Positions 32,628 through 43,720 of a DNA stretch of 64,000 bases are shown here, one piece after another. Made by a program: the position numbers and the translations under genes. The first letter of the stretch is position 1, and each line of letters starts with the position of its first letter. Source of the DNA: Pseudoips prasinana (Eukaryota; Arthropoda; Insecta; Lepidoptera; Nolidae); contig OX621259.1 in NCBI GenBank assembly GCA_951640165.1, forward strand, positions 3,100,001 to 3,164,000. Direction: 5' to 3'. The notes under the pieces were generated by a model. It had not been told where the DNA came from, did no database searches, and saw nothing but the letters and a program-made list of their open reading frames with translations.

Positions 32628-33104
32628 ATGTATTTTCCAAATTTTAATACAAATCTTGATATTCACGTTGCTTTATGCGCACGCGCACATAAAGATTTAC
32701 GCGACTTTAACTATTTGTTCAGTGTTTTAAAAGATAACAGTTGTGTTCAGTTATGTGAAAGTGCTGAAACAAGTTTAAAAGACTGGTGTCGTCGATTTTG
32801 CTACCGCATTTATGCAAAATGGACAAAGTCTGGAAGAAGCACAGATAAGTTTCGGAAGAAACATGAGATTTGGCTACAGGCTGCAATTCAATGGCCGGAA
32901 TTACAGAATGAAAATATGGAACCTTCTACAGAAAATATAAGTGACGTCATCGAGCCCATAATTTCTCCTGCTAAATCTGATGCTTCAACTTGTACACATC
33001 CTAGTCCTCGTAAATCTTCAACTTACTTAAAAGTCATACTCTCATCAGTTCTTGTGAATATTTTTGTTAATATATATTTCTGTATATATATAATATATTT
33101 ATAG
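32628..33104 (+). CDS. Unrecognised 158-residue protein of long-TIR element
   Basis: ATG at 32628 follows the promoter-like pair, and the frame is open to 33104. Residues 15-60 contain several cysteines (LCARAH, NSCVQLCES, WCRRFCYRIY). Residues 61-85 are basic (KWTKSGRSTDKFRKKHEIW). Residues 95-130 are polar with many Ser, Thr and Pro. Residues 134-158 are strongly hydrophobic (KVILSSVLVNIFVNIYF). The tail could be a membrane anchor. Alternatively it is intron read-through: a splice-donor-like CGTAAAT occurs at 33009-33015, just before it, in which case this is the first exon of a longer protein now deleted. I do not recognise a DDE or other catalytic motif. The gene is likely element-encoded and not a host gene. 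Confidence 0.6.
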   Translation: MYFPNFNTNLDIHVALCARAHKDLRDFNYLFSVLKDNSCVQLCESAETSLKDWCRRFCYRIYAKWTKSGRSTDKFRKKHEIWLQAAIQWPELQNENMEPSTENISDVIEPIISPAKSDASTCTHPSPRKSSTYLKVILSSVLVNIFVNIYFCIYIIYL

Positions 33105-33689
33105 ACCTCTTAATAAGTCTGTCTGCGGTTTAAAGTAAATACAAATGGGGAAATAACGTTTTTTTTTTTTTAATTTTCATTTCCTTTTATCCCAGAAAGT
33201 GCACATTTGGCGCACTATGTGTCTTAGTATTAAATATAGCTCTTAGTAATAGCATTACGATATTAGAGACCGCTACTTGAAACAAGCCCGGAATCAGGAG
33301 GGAGAGAGCTCGATACACTCATTTTCATAGTAAAATTTCACATTTTCTCAAATTACTCCCGAAATATGGGAGTTATGAAGAAATTCATCACTACAATTTA
33401 TGAAGGCATTAAGTAATCGAATAAGATGGCATCATTAGTTTGTCATAATTTTACTCTTATTTTTCGGACATGTCTACGTCCAACCGCTCCCATACATTCG
33501 TTCCACTGTGCAGCGGCAGTATTAATCTGTCAAGTTTCTAACTTGGCATCCAAGTTTTAGATCTAGGTTCCGCAGTTTCGTTGTTTAAAAAGATAGAAGT
33601 TTCTAAGACTAAGAGAGGTTTGTGTTTGGCGAATGAGGGCTTCTAGTTTTTTGTTAGGAAAGATGACGTAATACTTTTATAGACTAGAA

Positions 33690-34290
33690 TAGAATAGAAA
33701 ATATATTTATTCAATTAACTATGACTCATATATGTTAGTAAGACTCAGTACTCTCAGTCTCAGTAGTATTATTACAATATAGTATTAGTAATATATGTAC
33801 ATTATAATCCCGCAACCGCGATCCCTGCGACCAGCCATGGGAGACGGCACAGCATCGACTATGTAGGCGCAGTCCAACCTACTTGCAATCATGTTTAGGA
33901 TACTGTTAGAGCTGGTCCGCACCCGATGCACCAGAGAACCCCATCTTTTACGCATTTTTGTTTATAGTGCTGCTGGACAATTTTCAGCTATAGCGGCCAT
34001 TTTGGACGGAGACGCCAATTACTCGTATTTATATTAAAGTGGAACGATTTCTACGCCCCCATTGATATTCTTCGCCGAATACCTATCACTTTGGCGGTCA
34101 CCCATCTATGTTCTGACCGTGAGCCTAGTTGCTTAACCTCGCCGATCACTCACGGACCGGTAAGAGCATCCAGCTATAAATGGTGGGGGACAGAACGGAT
34201 ACCGTACTTTTCGGTAGGTTTACAGAACTCCACGCCGCGAGGGGTCCTGTAAACTTACTGCGTGGGGGCATCCGTCCTTATAAATAATAT
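33690..34290 (-). other. Possible retroelement 3' coding end plus unknown GC-richer block
   Basis: On the minus strand 33815-33955 is open and reads KRWGSLVHRVRTSSNSILN and IASRLDCAYIVDA. It is followed by a tail with GAATAAATATATTTTC at about 33700. The codon composition looks coding, but I cannot name the family. From 34020 to 34280 is a GC-richer stretch, including ACCCATCTATGTTCTGACC and GGGGTCCTGTAAAC, without a recognised frame. Confidence 0.35.
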
Positions 34291-34559
34291 AATCTTTTAT
34301 TTATTCTTTGTATTATATATTGCTGATGTATTATTCTATAATTTACTAACATAGTGCTTAAGTACAAATTGTTACTAACAAATATGGGCCATGTAATCTG
34401 CAATAACTTATTTTTATTTTTTTTATTTATAAGCGCCTCAACATGTTTGTAGTAATATAATTAACTATACATAATTATTTCTGGGTACATTAATATATTT
34501 AATTTTAGAAATGTAGATTGTATCTCATAATTTATCATCTCGTAATGTACATATCAAAA

Positions 34560-34795
34560 TCTGAGTGGTGACGGCATAGAATATCATCACCCCATCTCAT
34601 CCCGTGGGGGCGTAGAAATCGACCAAGGGAATACCTACCAGAGAACGGGGAGCGATTTTCTGTGAACTATGACCATCAAACTGCGATCGACAACCCGTCT
34701 GCCAAACGTGGCTATTGTGGCATATCCCCCCATGCTTTGGGCAAGCTTTTGCCCCGCAGTGGACGCAATTTAGCTGATATGATGATATTATAGTG
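34560..34795 (+). repeat. RTE-tail-like repeat, single copy
   Basis: GTGGTGACGGCATAGAATAT, CATCACCCCATCTCATCCC, CCAGAGAACGGGGAGC and CCCGCAGTGGACGC, ending in ATGATGATATTAT. The full-length orientation reference for 12741-13206. Confidence 0.75.
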
Positions 34796-34849
34796 CTCAA
34801 ATGTACGTAAACACTTTTGTACTACCAATTCAGCAAATTTGGAGACTTC

Positions 34850-34972
34850 GGGAATTTGAGGGAGATTTTCTTGCCAGAATAACACAGATATCATTTTTGG
34901 TCCAACCCGGGATTTGAATCGAGGACTCCATGTTTCGGTTAAACAAAAGTTAGATCAACGAGGCAGTCAGGT
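34850..34972 (-). mobile_element. SINE-C head fragment
   Basis: Box B complement GGGATTTGAATCGAGG and the head complement AGATCAACGAGGCAGTC at the right edge. Truncated after ~120 bases. Confidence 0.7.
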
Positions 34973-35087
34973 ATATTTTAATGGTACCTACATATATTAA
35001 TCGGTGTAAGTTAAATTAAAATTTCGTTTAAATAGGTCGCGAGTTAGATCCTCACCCAGGACAAATTAAAGAGGAGGAATTTTTGGG

Positions 35088-35215
35088 GATACAATAAAAC
35101 AATAAAATCATTTATTTTCGGACCAGCAGATCCATAGTGTTAGTAATAATATAATTTATAGGCTATGTTAGTATACATAATAAATTCATACTATATGGGC
35201 AGATTCACCGAATTT
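35088..35215 (-). repeat. LINE-like 3' end, TTACTAACACTATGG type
   Basis: Complement of 20590-20720: AAATCATTTATTTTCGGACC, CCATAGTGTTAGTAATAA and CTATGTTAGTATACAT. Confidence 0.6.
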
Positions 35216-35316
35216 TAACAACATGTTGCTGGGTGAACCTACCAACCAGGGCTGAATGGAACCGTTCACCCACCTCAGGACTCGGTTCGCGGTCCGTCGC
35301 ACCCTGTTCATCTATT

Positions 35317-35490
35317 ACTAGCTGTGCCCGTGGTATTATCCGCGTTAAACTTTATAAATTATGCCTATGTGTTATTCCAGGGTGTCAGCTACCTTCATAT
35401 CAAATTTGATTGAAATCGCCGTTTAGAATTAAAGAAGTAACAAACATGGACACTCTCATAAACTTTCGTCTCTATAATATATATATATAT
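35317..35490 (+). repeat. CTAGC repeat, worn copy
   Basis: ACTAGCTGTGCCCGTGG, TTATGCCTATGTGTTATTCC and GAAGTAACAAACATGG; ends in a TA microsatellite at 35480-35492. Confidence 0.75.
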
Positions 35491-35494
35491 TGAG

Positions 35495-36254
35495 GTGATC
35501 TGCATTCAGGTCAAAGTAGTCATACATCACCATAGTCGACTATCCGCTCGAGTGTCAAGGCGCCGATTAAAAATCGGGTCAAGTGCTCCTAGGTCAGGAT
35601 TAAATGGCGACCCGCCGTGCGCTAAATGGGCGCGCTCAATAAACAATTTTTTGTTGAGGTTTGGTCGACATGGGTCGACACAAGTGTTGTTTTTATTCAT
35701 GCTTATGAATGACTCTTTCAAGTCGTAATGAATGTTTGTTGATATTTCGTTTCTAATTTATTATACTTAGGGCCAAACATTGACAAAAGTTGAAAAAAAA
35801 AAAAAAAATGTTGATTTTGAAATACGATTATTTTAAAAAGTAAATCGATAACATATATATTTTATGACTTTTAACGGTGGAATGGCTCTATTTACACACC
35901 ATAAAAAAAACATTCTTCATAAAAACATACTTCTTACTACAAAACTATTAATTTACAGGCGTAAGATTAACCTCACTTACGCGCGAGAATCAACGACTGA
36001 CATTTGACATTTTTTATTCAAGCCGAATGAACTATTGTGGAACTTTTGTCGTATTTCTTGCATGAAGGAATGTATTAAGATTCGAGTAGAAAAGAGAAAA
36101 AGATAAGAAACGTAACGCGATAGAAAGAAATACGTAGATTGCTCCGATGCATCATAACTAACAAAATCAGAACTAAAAAAGGGACATTTGTCACTTGAGA
36201 GCACTCAACGGTAAAACGAAAAAAGGGACAAAAGTCACTTAGGAGCACGCGACT
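35495..36254. other. Unassigned block with a 44-bp direct repeat
   Basis: A GC-richer part (35520-35700) has a minus frame with LAHGGSPFNPDLGALDP, which I cannot assign. At 36175-36250 the unit AAAAAAGGGACA…GTCACTT…GAGCAC occurs twice about 44 bases apart, immediately next to the truncated LINE. Confidence 0.4.
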
Positions 36255-38430
36255 GGCTATAGGGAATATAAGGGCCTGAACGAGCATTGCCTTGCTTTTA
36301 CCTGGAAGGAAATTTTTAAGCCGATAGAGACAATGCAATACGCCTGTGACCCTTTGACTGACATTCGCCATTTGTTTTTGCCAGCTTAATGCCGTGTCAA
36401 TGAATAAACCCAGGTTTCTGACATTTTGGCTAATAGGAATGTTTGTCAGATTATACACTATTGGTGGAAGATCCCGTAAATCCACCTTTGACACTGAGCG
36501 CGAGCTCCCAACTATTATGGTTTGGCACTTTGTCGGATTTACGGCTAACCCAAACTTATCAGACCAGGTTTTATAATAGCATTTAAGTCCCGATTAAGCT
36601 TACAAATAGCCTCAAGGAGTGTGTCGATTGGCGTTTGAACGTATAGTTGAAGATCATCGGCATAAAGATGATACGTACACTGAAGATCATGAGTTATGAG
36701 ATTTATGAAGATAGAAAATAGAAGAGGAGAGAGTATATCGCCTTGTGGAACACCAGCAACTAGGTCACGCCAGCTCGATGAGGACTCACCAATGCTAACT
36801 GATTGCTGGCGCCCCCGAAGACAGGAGGAAAACCATTCCAGTGCTTCATCAGAGACCATGTGATGGGAGAGAACAGATAATAGGATATCGTGACTGACGG
36901 TATTAAAGGCGTTGGAAAAGTCGATCAAAACCATAACGGTAATCATGGTACCCTCCATACCTGCCCTAATATCGCAAGTAACTTTAAGGAGTGCGGTGAT
37001 GGTACTGTGGCCTGGTCTAAATCCGGATTGAAACGGGCTTATGAGATGGTTGTTAAGTATATAACGGGAGAGTTGTTTGTGGACACAGGACTAAAGTACC
37101 TTGGAGAGGAAAGGAAGAATAGAGATAGGACGGTAATGAGTAGCAAGTGAGGGATTCGAGGACTTAGGGAGTGGACGGAGAAAAGCTTTACGCCATAAGG
37201 TGGGGAAAGATCCAGTATCCAGGGAATAATTAATAATGTGGGTAGTTGCATGGAGGAGATGGTCCAGGATAGGAATAATCATCCGACGACCGATCTTATC
37301 ACAACCAACTGCATTGGATTTAATGGAAAGGATATTTTTTTTGATCTCTTCAGAAGAGACTGGGGTGAACTGAAACGAGTTAATATTAGGGCGCGACAAA
37401 CCATTTAAATAGTCGACAGTATCACATATCATCCGGTGATCCATCGTAGAAGTGGTAGAGAAATGTTGATTAAGATCATCCAGACTGATAGAGCTAGGAG
37501 AGTTTGTATATTGCGACTTACCGATACCTAGAGTTCCGAGGAATTTCCAGATACCGGCATCCTTGCATAGCAACTTTATGTCCATTTTTGCGAATTAACG
37601 CACGTGCAGAACCTTGGATTTGGGTTTAGGTGGTTTCAGGATATAGGATAGGTAAATAAGGTCATGGTGGGAAAATTCAGGGGCGGGATGCTGTCCGTGA
37701 GCGGAAATCAAGGAAAGATTAGAGGATAGGATTAAATTGAGCTAAGTATCATCTCCTGAGGCATTAAAGTGGGTAGCTTGGAGAGGCAAAACATGCAAGG
37801 TACTTGACTCGACGATATGTAAAAGTTTCCGAGTACGAGGAGAATTTTCATTAAGGAGATTGGTATTAAAGTCGCCCATGATGATGTGGTGAGCATACTC
37901 TGAACCCAAAGATTCGAGTACTAACTCCACGTCGGTGAAATAGTCAACATTAGGGGGACAATATACTGAGGCCAAAACTAACTTGACGCCTTTGATATCA
38001 ACCTCAAGGAAAAGAAACTCTGCAGAGGCTGAGTAGTTCGAGGAAGAGGAGGCCAATATCTTATACGGGAGGTTACTCCTGAGATATATAGCAACCCCTC
38101 CACCCCCTTTACCTAACCGGTCGTTCCGGACGAACACAAAACCTGGAAGGGAGTACATTGTAGAAAGCAGATGTGGTTTAAGCCAGCTCTCCGAAATCAG
38201 GACGGCGTGTACGTTGCAGTCTGAAAACGCGTTGTACAGATCACTAAAATGGCTAGGAATGCTTTGTGCATTGATATGACAAATGTTCAGTAGGTTCTTA
38301 CGAGATTGACTAAAGCGATTCCTAAGAAAATCTCCAAGTGACTCGCTCAAAGAGCAGAAACTGTCATCGCTTGTAGTGAATTCATTAGCAGAAAAATACG
38401 AATCATTATCAGATAAAATAGACATAAATA
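36255..38430 (-). pseudogene. CR1-like LINE, broken endonuclease-RT
   Basis: From 38425 downward the minus strand encodes NLLNICHINAQSIPSHF, LISESWLKP, ASVYCPP and IIMGDFNTN (endonuclease). The RT follows: HYRPISILPFLSKVL, QSGFRPGHSTITALL, VLIDFSNAFNTVSHDILL, AGVPQGDILSPLLF and YHLYADDLQLYV. Three in-frame stops break it (37742-37744, 37595-37597, 37091-37093), and one frameshift lies near 36565-36575, after which KFGLAVNPTKCQ continues. Likeness ends abruptly near 36255, before the C-terminal third, so the 3' end is missing. The key Asp residues of the RT are still present in the decayed frames. It is dead as it stands. Confidence 0.92.
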
Positions 38431-38624
38431 AAATTACTTATATAAAAATAAAATTATGAGCTATAAAGAACTATAAAAAATATTAAGTAGTGCAATCATT
38501 GACAGACCAATTAAACCCTGCACCACCCGCCAGTGCACACAAGTATTGATTGAGCTTATACCTGCCGCCACAGAACCACTCGCCAAAATTGGAAATTTCA
38601 TCCTTATCAACTGGATAAATAGTC

Positions 38625-38870
38625 ATCTACCACCGTGCGTTTCACGAAACTTTTTACCGCGCGCTACAACTCTGTGGAATCAATTAACTGCGGAGGTATT
38701 TCCGATCCGGTATGACATTGTAGCCTTCAAGAAGCGAGCTTATTTCTTTCTTAAAGGCCGACAGCGCACTTGAGCTCCTCTGGTGTTGCAAGTGTGCATG
38801 GGTGGCGGTGATACTTACCATCCGTATGTATGGTAATGTATGGTCTGTTGTCAACCATACAGTCTTTTGT
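38625..38870 (+). mobile_element. LINE C-terminus and 3' UTR fragment
   Basis: The plus frame ends [20 protein letters not shown] and [15 protein letters not shown] then TGA, typical of a CR1/jockey-group pol C-terminus. A UTR follows: GCTCCTCTGGTGTTGCAAG and GGGTGGCGGTGATACTTACC. The orientation is opposite to the LINE at 36255-38430, so it is a separate insertion. Confidence 0.8.
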
Positions 38871-39514
38871 TGATGATTGAAAGTCAATAGTAGTTAAATT
38901 GGTATATTGTCCAAATACTTAGAAGAGTGAGTTAATGAACTGTGACTGATTGCGAGTTGAGGTTTGCAGCGAACACACGCGACTTCTGATAGCTTAACGT
39001 TGTACTCGGTGACTCCCTTGCTAGTTTATATAAAATAAAATAAAAACTATATAAACTAAACTGGCGTGGCATAAAAGGTCGGTATCGTGTTTATCATCCG
39101 TGCTAAATATAGACCAGTTCTTTAGTTCGAGAATCCCAGTTTAAAGTGAATATCTATCATTCGGAATCTTTCACAAAATCTGCGGAGTTTGTATAAGGAT
39201 ATATTAATTATTTTATTTTATTAATATATACTGGATGTAACAAACATCCAATATACCTCATAGTAGGATTCGAAAGTTCCGATCCGATATTGAAAAGTTT
39301 TATTAAGATACTAATTTATTGGGAAATTCAAGATGGAAACTGCTCAAGGTGTTCCATGGGGCGAATACGCTCTTAATTAAAATTGAGCTAAGAATTTGAC
39401 CCTTATACTGATTTGATGGTGGTTACATTTATATTCAAGTATTATTTTACGGAAACTTAGGATATTTAAAACGCTCAATAAGTATGTAGTGTAAATTCCG
39501 CTAAATATCTTTTT

Positions 39515-39765
39515 TATCACGAGACATTATTCACACAAGGCCGTCTGATCCCAAACTAAGCAGAGTTTGTATTATGGAAATCAGATATGGTATACTACAT
39601 AAACTACTTTACTTTTGTAAATAAATACTTATATAGGTAATTACATCTAGACTCAGGACTAACAGACATGTTCATGCACACAAACACTTATCCTGAGTTT
39701 GAATCGAACCCACGACCTGCAGCGGGAAAGACAAATATGTAACAACCACGCCAACCAGCACAAAA
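39515..39765 (-). mobile_element. SINE-A, near full length
   Basis: Tail complement ATCACGAGACATTATTCAC and CCGTCTGATCCCAAACTAAG at the left, AATCGAACCCACGACC as box B complement, and head complement AACCACGCCAACCAGC at the right. A tail-only fragment of the same family follows at 39975-40013. Confidence 0.85.
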
Positions 39766-40014
39766 GGGACGGAATCAAGTAACACTTTGCGGAAACTCAG
39801 GATAATCAAAATACGCAATTAGTTTGTGATTTAATTTTACTAAATATCAATATAATCACGCTGGAAAGTAATTTACACCGCCCGCCAAAGAAATCGAAGG
39901 AAAGAAGACATAAAAATGTAAGAAGGATAGTATAGTGGAAAAAGGAATAATATGTTGGATTCGGCCCACAGTAAATACTAATAATATCCCGGGACATTAT
40001 TCACACACGGCCAT

Positions 40015-40205
40015 CCCTCTTAGAATGACCTTAAGCCGTCTGATAAGGCACATAGTGAGCGACGTCTGTGTTCCGTAAGTTATCACTGGCAACACACACT
40101 GGTCGAAGACTTTCGACTTGAGTCACTGCGGTATAATTGATGTTACGTAGCTTCCCGAACTCTGTCCAGCCGAGTTGGATTCAACAGTCGAGTATATATT
40201 ATAAG
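40015..40205 (-). pseudogene. RTE-type LINE pol fragment, frameshifted
   Basis: The minus strand gives IQLGWTEFGKLRNI in one frame, and in another a stop followed by LKSKVFDQCVLPVITYG and MCLIRRLKVILR. These match the thumb region of RTE pol proteins (KxFDQCVLPVxTYG). Short, with at least one frameshift and one stop. Confidence 0.75.
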
Positions 40206-40444
40206 TAATATACTAGCATGATACCCAACTTGTGTTTCAGTCGTCCACAGAACATTCCCAAGGGAAGTTTACTCATCGAGCTTCCGCATGCAAGACTCGG
40301 ATTGTTATGCATTTAATGGGCTTATTTATATTGTATCTGAATAAATTGAATCTGACAAAATAAATAAGTATCTAATGTTATTAAAATATTAGTTGTGACG
40401 GTTAACCAAGGCCATTCGTCAGCCGCGAATTGTGAAATAATAAA

Positions 40445-40850
40445 AAAATATTAGCCTGACATCATCCTCTCCTGGACATAGGCCTCCCCCAAAGGTTTCT
40501 ATAACATTACCATTGGGATATTTTTGCCGTAGTCACCAGGCTTGGCATTTGAGTTGGCGACCGCAGTTAGGTGGTAGCTACAGTAAGTAGGTAGCGCTGC
40601 TGCCCGACTACCTGGTGTATGCTTTAGTGGCCTTTTAGGTCACCCAGGCGGATTATTCTTTTTAGGCCGTAAACCACACGGGTAACGGCCGGAAATCACA
40701 TACAAAACATTATGAATTCGTCTGGCCTAGATATTCTAGTATTTGCTACTGATAGGTTTCGTAGTCTCTTCAACCTTCTCCATTCCTATCTTTCTTGAGC
40801 GACTCGGTTCCTCATCACTCCCGCCATTGATCTGATGTCGTTATCCCACC
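40445..40850 (-). mobile_element. RTE-type LINE 3' end, worn
   Basis: The minus strand ends GGGGGAGGCCTATGTCCAGG then AGAGGATGATGTC, resembling the last residues and ATG repeats of RTE ends. Upstream, GAGAAGGTTGAAGAGACTAC is still suggestive. Boundaries uncertain. Confidence 0.5.
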
Positions 40851-40916
40851 TTTTGTGTGATCTGCTACTTTTCTCCTGATTGCGCAAGTATACACAAACA
40901 TACACTTATTTTTTTT

Positions 40917-41113
40917 TTAAAGACAACGCCCGCATTTGGGAAATTATTCCCTGTGTCGCGGGGTACTTTACAAACATATGATAAACGGACACAAATTACA
41001 TCCAGACTCGGAACAACTATTTATGGGTCACACAAATAGTTGACCGGCGCGGGACTCGAACCCGTGACACAAAGCGGCGAGCCGACTGTCTTAGCCGCTG
41101 CGTCACACGTGCA
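40917..41113 (-). mobile_element. SINE-D, near full length
   Basis: AAGACAACGCCCGCATTTGG, GACACAAATTACATCCAGAC, box B complement CGGGACTCGAACCCGTG, and CGCTGCGTCACACGTGCAA at the right edge. Confidence 0.85.
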
Positions 41114-41556
41114 ATAATTGTGAGGCAAAACGAAGAATCAAAAGCTTTTTTCCAGGAGGAACTAACCTAAATTGGCAGTAGCATTATCCAACACAAGTTT
41201 ATAAGTATATGGAAGACTTTTAAAAACATCCTCCGTCCTGCTTAGGCTATATACTTGTTTAAAAAAATATACAACGTGAGTATGTACAATATTGCATGCA
41301 TTTTATCGGAGGTATATCTTGTTAGATCGCCACATACTCACTATAAAACACACGTTCTGGGTCAAGTCAGAACCTGCGTTTTATTGTGCGGTAAAATTAG
41401 ACGCCGTCGCACCGCGTTACCAACAAAACATAGTCATAGTTTATTGACTGATTATTATAGGCTAATGTGGGCACCTAACAGAAAACTTATAGTCAATTTT
41501 ATTGTTAGAATTATACGTATCGGTGAGAAAGTACGTAGTACAAGGATAACTTGGAC

Positions 41557-41822
41557 GGGCCTGTTGGCGTGGTTGGTAAATGCTTGCTTTTCACGCCGGA
41601 GGTCGTGGGTTCGATTCCCACCCAGGACAGATATTTGTGTGCATGAACATGTCTGTGGGTCCAGAGTCCGGATGTAATTATTTATACAAGTATGTATGTA
41701 CAAAAGAAAAGTAGTACATATATATAGTATATCAGTAATCTGATTTCCTCAGTACAAACTCTGCTTAGTTTGGGATCAGATGGCCGTGTGTAAATACTTA
41801 ATGTCCCAGGATATTATTATTG
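41557..41822 (+). mobile_element. SINE-A, full length
   Basis: GGGCCTGTTGGCGTGGTTGG, box B GGGTTCGATTCCCACCC, GAACATGTCTGTGGG, AAGAAAAGTAGTACATA and the shared tail ending AGGATATTATTATTG. Confidence 0.92.
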
Positions 41823-42164
41823 TAAAAAAAAACTTCGTGTCTACACAACAACATACTAGTACTTTTCTTTCCTCAACTAAGATAGAAAAGAGTTAAGCAG
41901 AAACTTATTAAGGTGATTGGCCTCAATTCCGAGTGCGACCCTTGTTATTAGGCAACTTGTCTTCCGCTTTTATTATCAAGCACCTGCCTCCGAACTTTAT
42001 TTCAATAACAAATTAAGTAATTGCTGTCTAAACTAATTTATCTTTATTAAGACTTGTGACCAGAGATGTAATTAAACTTGAAAAGGGCCCCCTTTGAAAA
42101 TCCCCTATTTTGTTTGTAATTTTGTAGTGCACTAAATATTTAAAAAATAATTTAATGAAAAAAG

Positions 42165-42290
42165 GTTTTTATTCGCGTAGACTTTAAAAAAAGCGCTTGT
42201 TTGTAAACAACAACATGCTTGTAATATATAATTCATTAATTAATTTACATATAGATATTAAGGTACACGGATTGTAAAAACATTTACAAT
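42165..42290 (-). repeat. 3'-end-like repeat, inverse of 1888-2045
   Basis: AAAAAAGGTTTTTATTCGCG, TAGACTTTAAAAAAAGCGC and ACAACATGCTTGTAATAT mirror the repeat at the left end of the window. Confidence 0.6.
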
Positions 42291-42834
42291 AATATTTATT
42301 TTATAATAGTAATGATATATAGCTAGCTTATATTAAGTTATTGTCAAAGAAATCATGAATAGGTTAAATTATCGAAATTTAAAATTTTTGCTATAATTTT
42401 ACTACATATTGTCTAAATGATTCTGTCTATATTAAGGTACGAATTCAATATTATTATTATGGCGGACCTTGTGTTTATAACGACGGTCGCGCTTTAATGC
42501 TACCACCGGATCCAATGCGGCTCAACTGAGAAGACCCACTGAAACAAAATTAGCAGGTGTTTCTACTACCGATTTCAACGCAGCCTAAATACAATGCCGA
42601 TCATTATTTATACACGTATGTTGCGTCCAAAATGTTTTGAATTCTGCATTTCCGGTCATACTAAGCCGTTGATCCCGAATCATGGCATAATAGTCGTTAC
42701 GCGTAGTTAATCGTACTGAGCGGCTTGAACAACTATCTCACGAGGGTAACCACTGCTTATACTATAAAATAAAATAACAAATACATCTTATATTGCTGCT
42801 CATCTTATTCCCTATTCAGAACTATTCATCATGT

Positions 42835-43052
42835 AAGCCAAAATACGTCCACTGCTGGACAAAAGTCTCTCCAAAGAATGGGGGGATATGACATAATCGC
42901 CACGCTTGGCAGACGGGTTGGCGATCGCAGTTTTATGGTCACAGAAAAATGCTGCTGCCCGTTCTCTGGTAGGTCTTGCCTCGGTCGATTTCTACGCCCC
43001 CCACGGGATGAGATGGGGTGATGATATTCTATGCCGTCACCACACAGCAACT
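42835..43052 (-). repeat. RTE-tail-like repeat, single copy
   Basis: CGTCCACTGCTGGACAAAAG, CGCCACGCTTGGCAGACGG, CTGCTGCCCGTTCTCTGG, GGATGAGATGGGGTGATG and CCGTCACCACACAGC. Same unit as the right arm at 12990-13206 and better preserved. Confidence 0.8.
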
Positions 43053-43149
43053 TTCAGAACTACTATAAGATCGTAATTTAACTGCTATTTATAAAATTGT
43101 GCATAAAGCGAGTGTTTTTATAGCTTGTTTTTATTATATTCTATTCGGT

Positions 43150-43335
43150 TTAACGAAAGACCTGGAAGACGCATAAAGACGCAAAGTGTGCAGGCCCCCT
43201 ACAAGATGGACCGATGATCTACTGCGGGTTGCTGGAAAACTCTGGATGCGGATAGCGCAAGACCAGCAATTGTGGAGATCTTTGGTGGAGGCATTTGTCC
43301 AGGAGGACGTCTTTCGACTGATATGATAATGATCT
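43150..43335 (+). mobile_element. RTE-type LINE C-terminus and 3' end
   Basis: Frames give AGPLQDGPMIYCGLLEN-like sequence where CRPPTRWTDDLLRVAGKLW is expected (frameshifts), then MRIAQDQQLWRSLVEAFVQ, EDVF and TGATATGATAATGAT. Confidence 0.75.
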
Positions 43336-43584
43336 CTTGGTCAAATAATAATGGTAAATAAAATTTATCCACCGCTTGGATTTCGAGAATAGTAATCATA
43401 ATATATATGGTGCCTAGTATGTAGGGGCCCCCTATCTGGGAGCCCGTATCATTACACTGAATGTAGCGATCATAAGACCTCTCTTATAAGTATTTAAATC
43501 TTTAAGCACATAAATACTGTTTGTGAAATATTTACACCTCGAGTTTTGGGGCCATTTTGAATGGAAGTTATTATTAGGAAATCG

Positions 43585-43720
43585 GAATCAAATAATGTAT
43601 TTTTTAAAGAGAACGCCCCCAGTACGGTAATTAGTACATGTGCCGCGGGGTCTAGATGTATTTTTTGTGTCCGTTAAAAAAAAGGAATCCCACTCTCGGG
43701 AATCGAACCCGGTACACGAA
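43585..43720 (-). mobile_element. SINE-D, worn copy
   Basis: AAGAGAACGCCCCCAGTACG, GGGGTCTAGATGTATTTTTT, box B complement GGGAATCGAACCCGG and ACACGAAGTGGCGAC. Ends before box A. Confidence 0.7.

Larger units (their letters stand above)
31911..33504. mobile_element. 1.6-kb element with 319-bp inverted repeats
   Basis: The arms 31911-32229 and 33186-33504 are inverted copies; comparing them by eye gives 6 substitutions and no gaps over 319 positions (about 98%). They begin GGAACGAATGTATGGGAGCG and end CACTTTCTGGGATAAA. The 956-bp interior holds a promoter-like pair and a 158-codon frame. The similarity of the arms indicates recent formation or gene conversion. No target duplication is evident at these borders. 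The outer flanks (ATACTTTCCGCAG versus the complement ATACTGCCGCTGCACAG) may be a worn continuation of the repeats. Superfamily unknown. Confidence 0.85.

Noticed and set aside
33504..33510. CACTGTG at the right border of the long-TIR element, complement of the V(D)J heptamer CACAGTG
   Set aside because: The left border has CGCAG instead, the encoded protein shows no RAG1/Transib motif, and there is no 5-bp target duplication; likely chance.
41255..41677. 140-codon plus-strand frame
   Set aside because: The second half is the SINE-A head; the first half has no recognisable feature.
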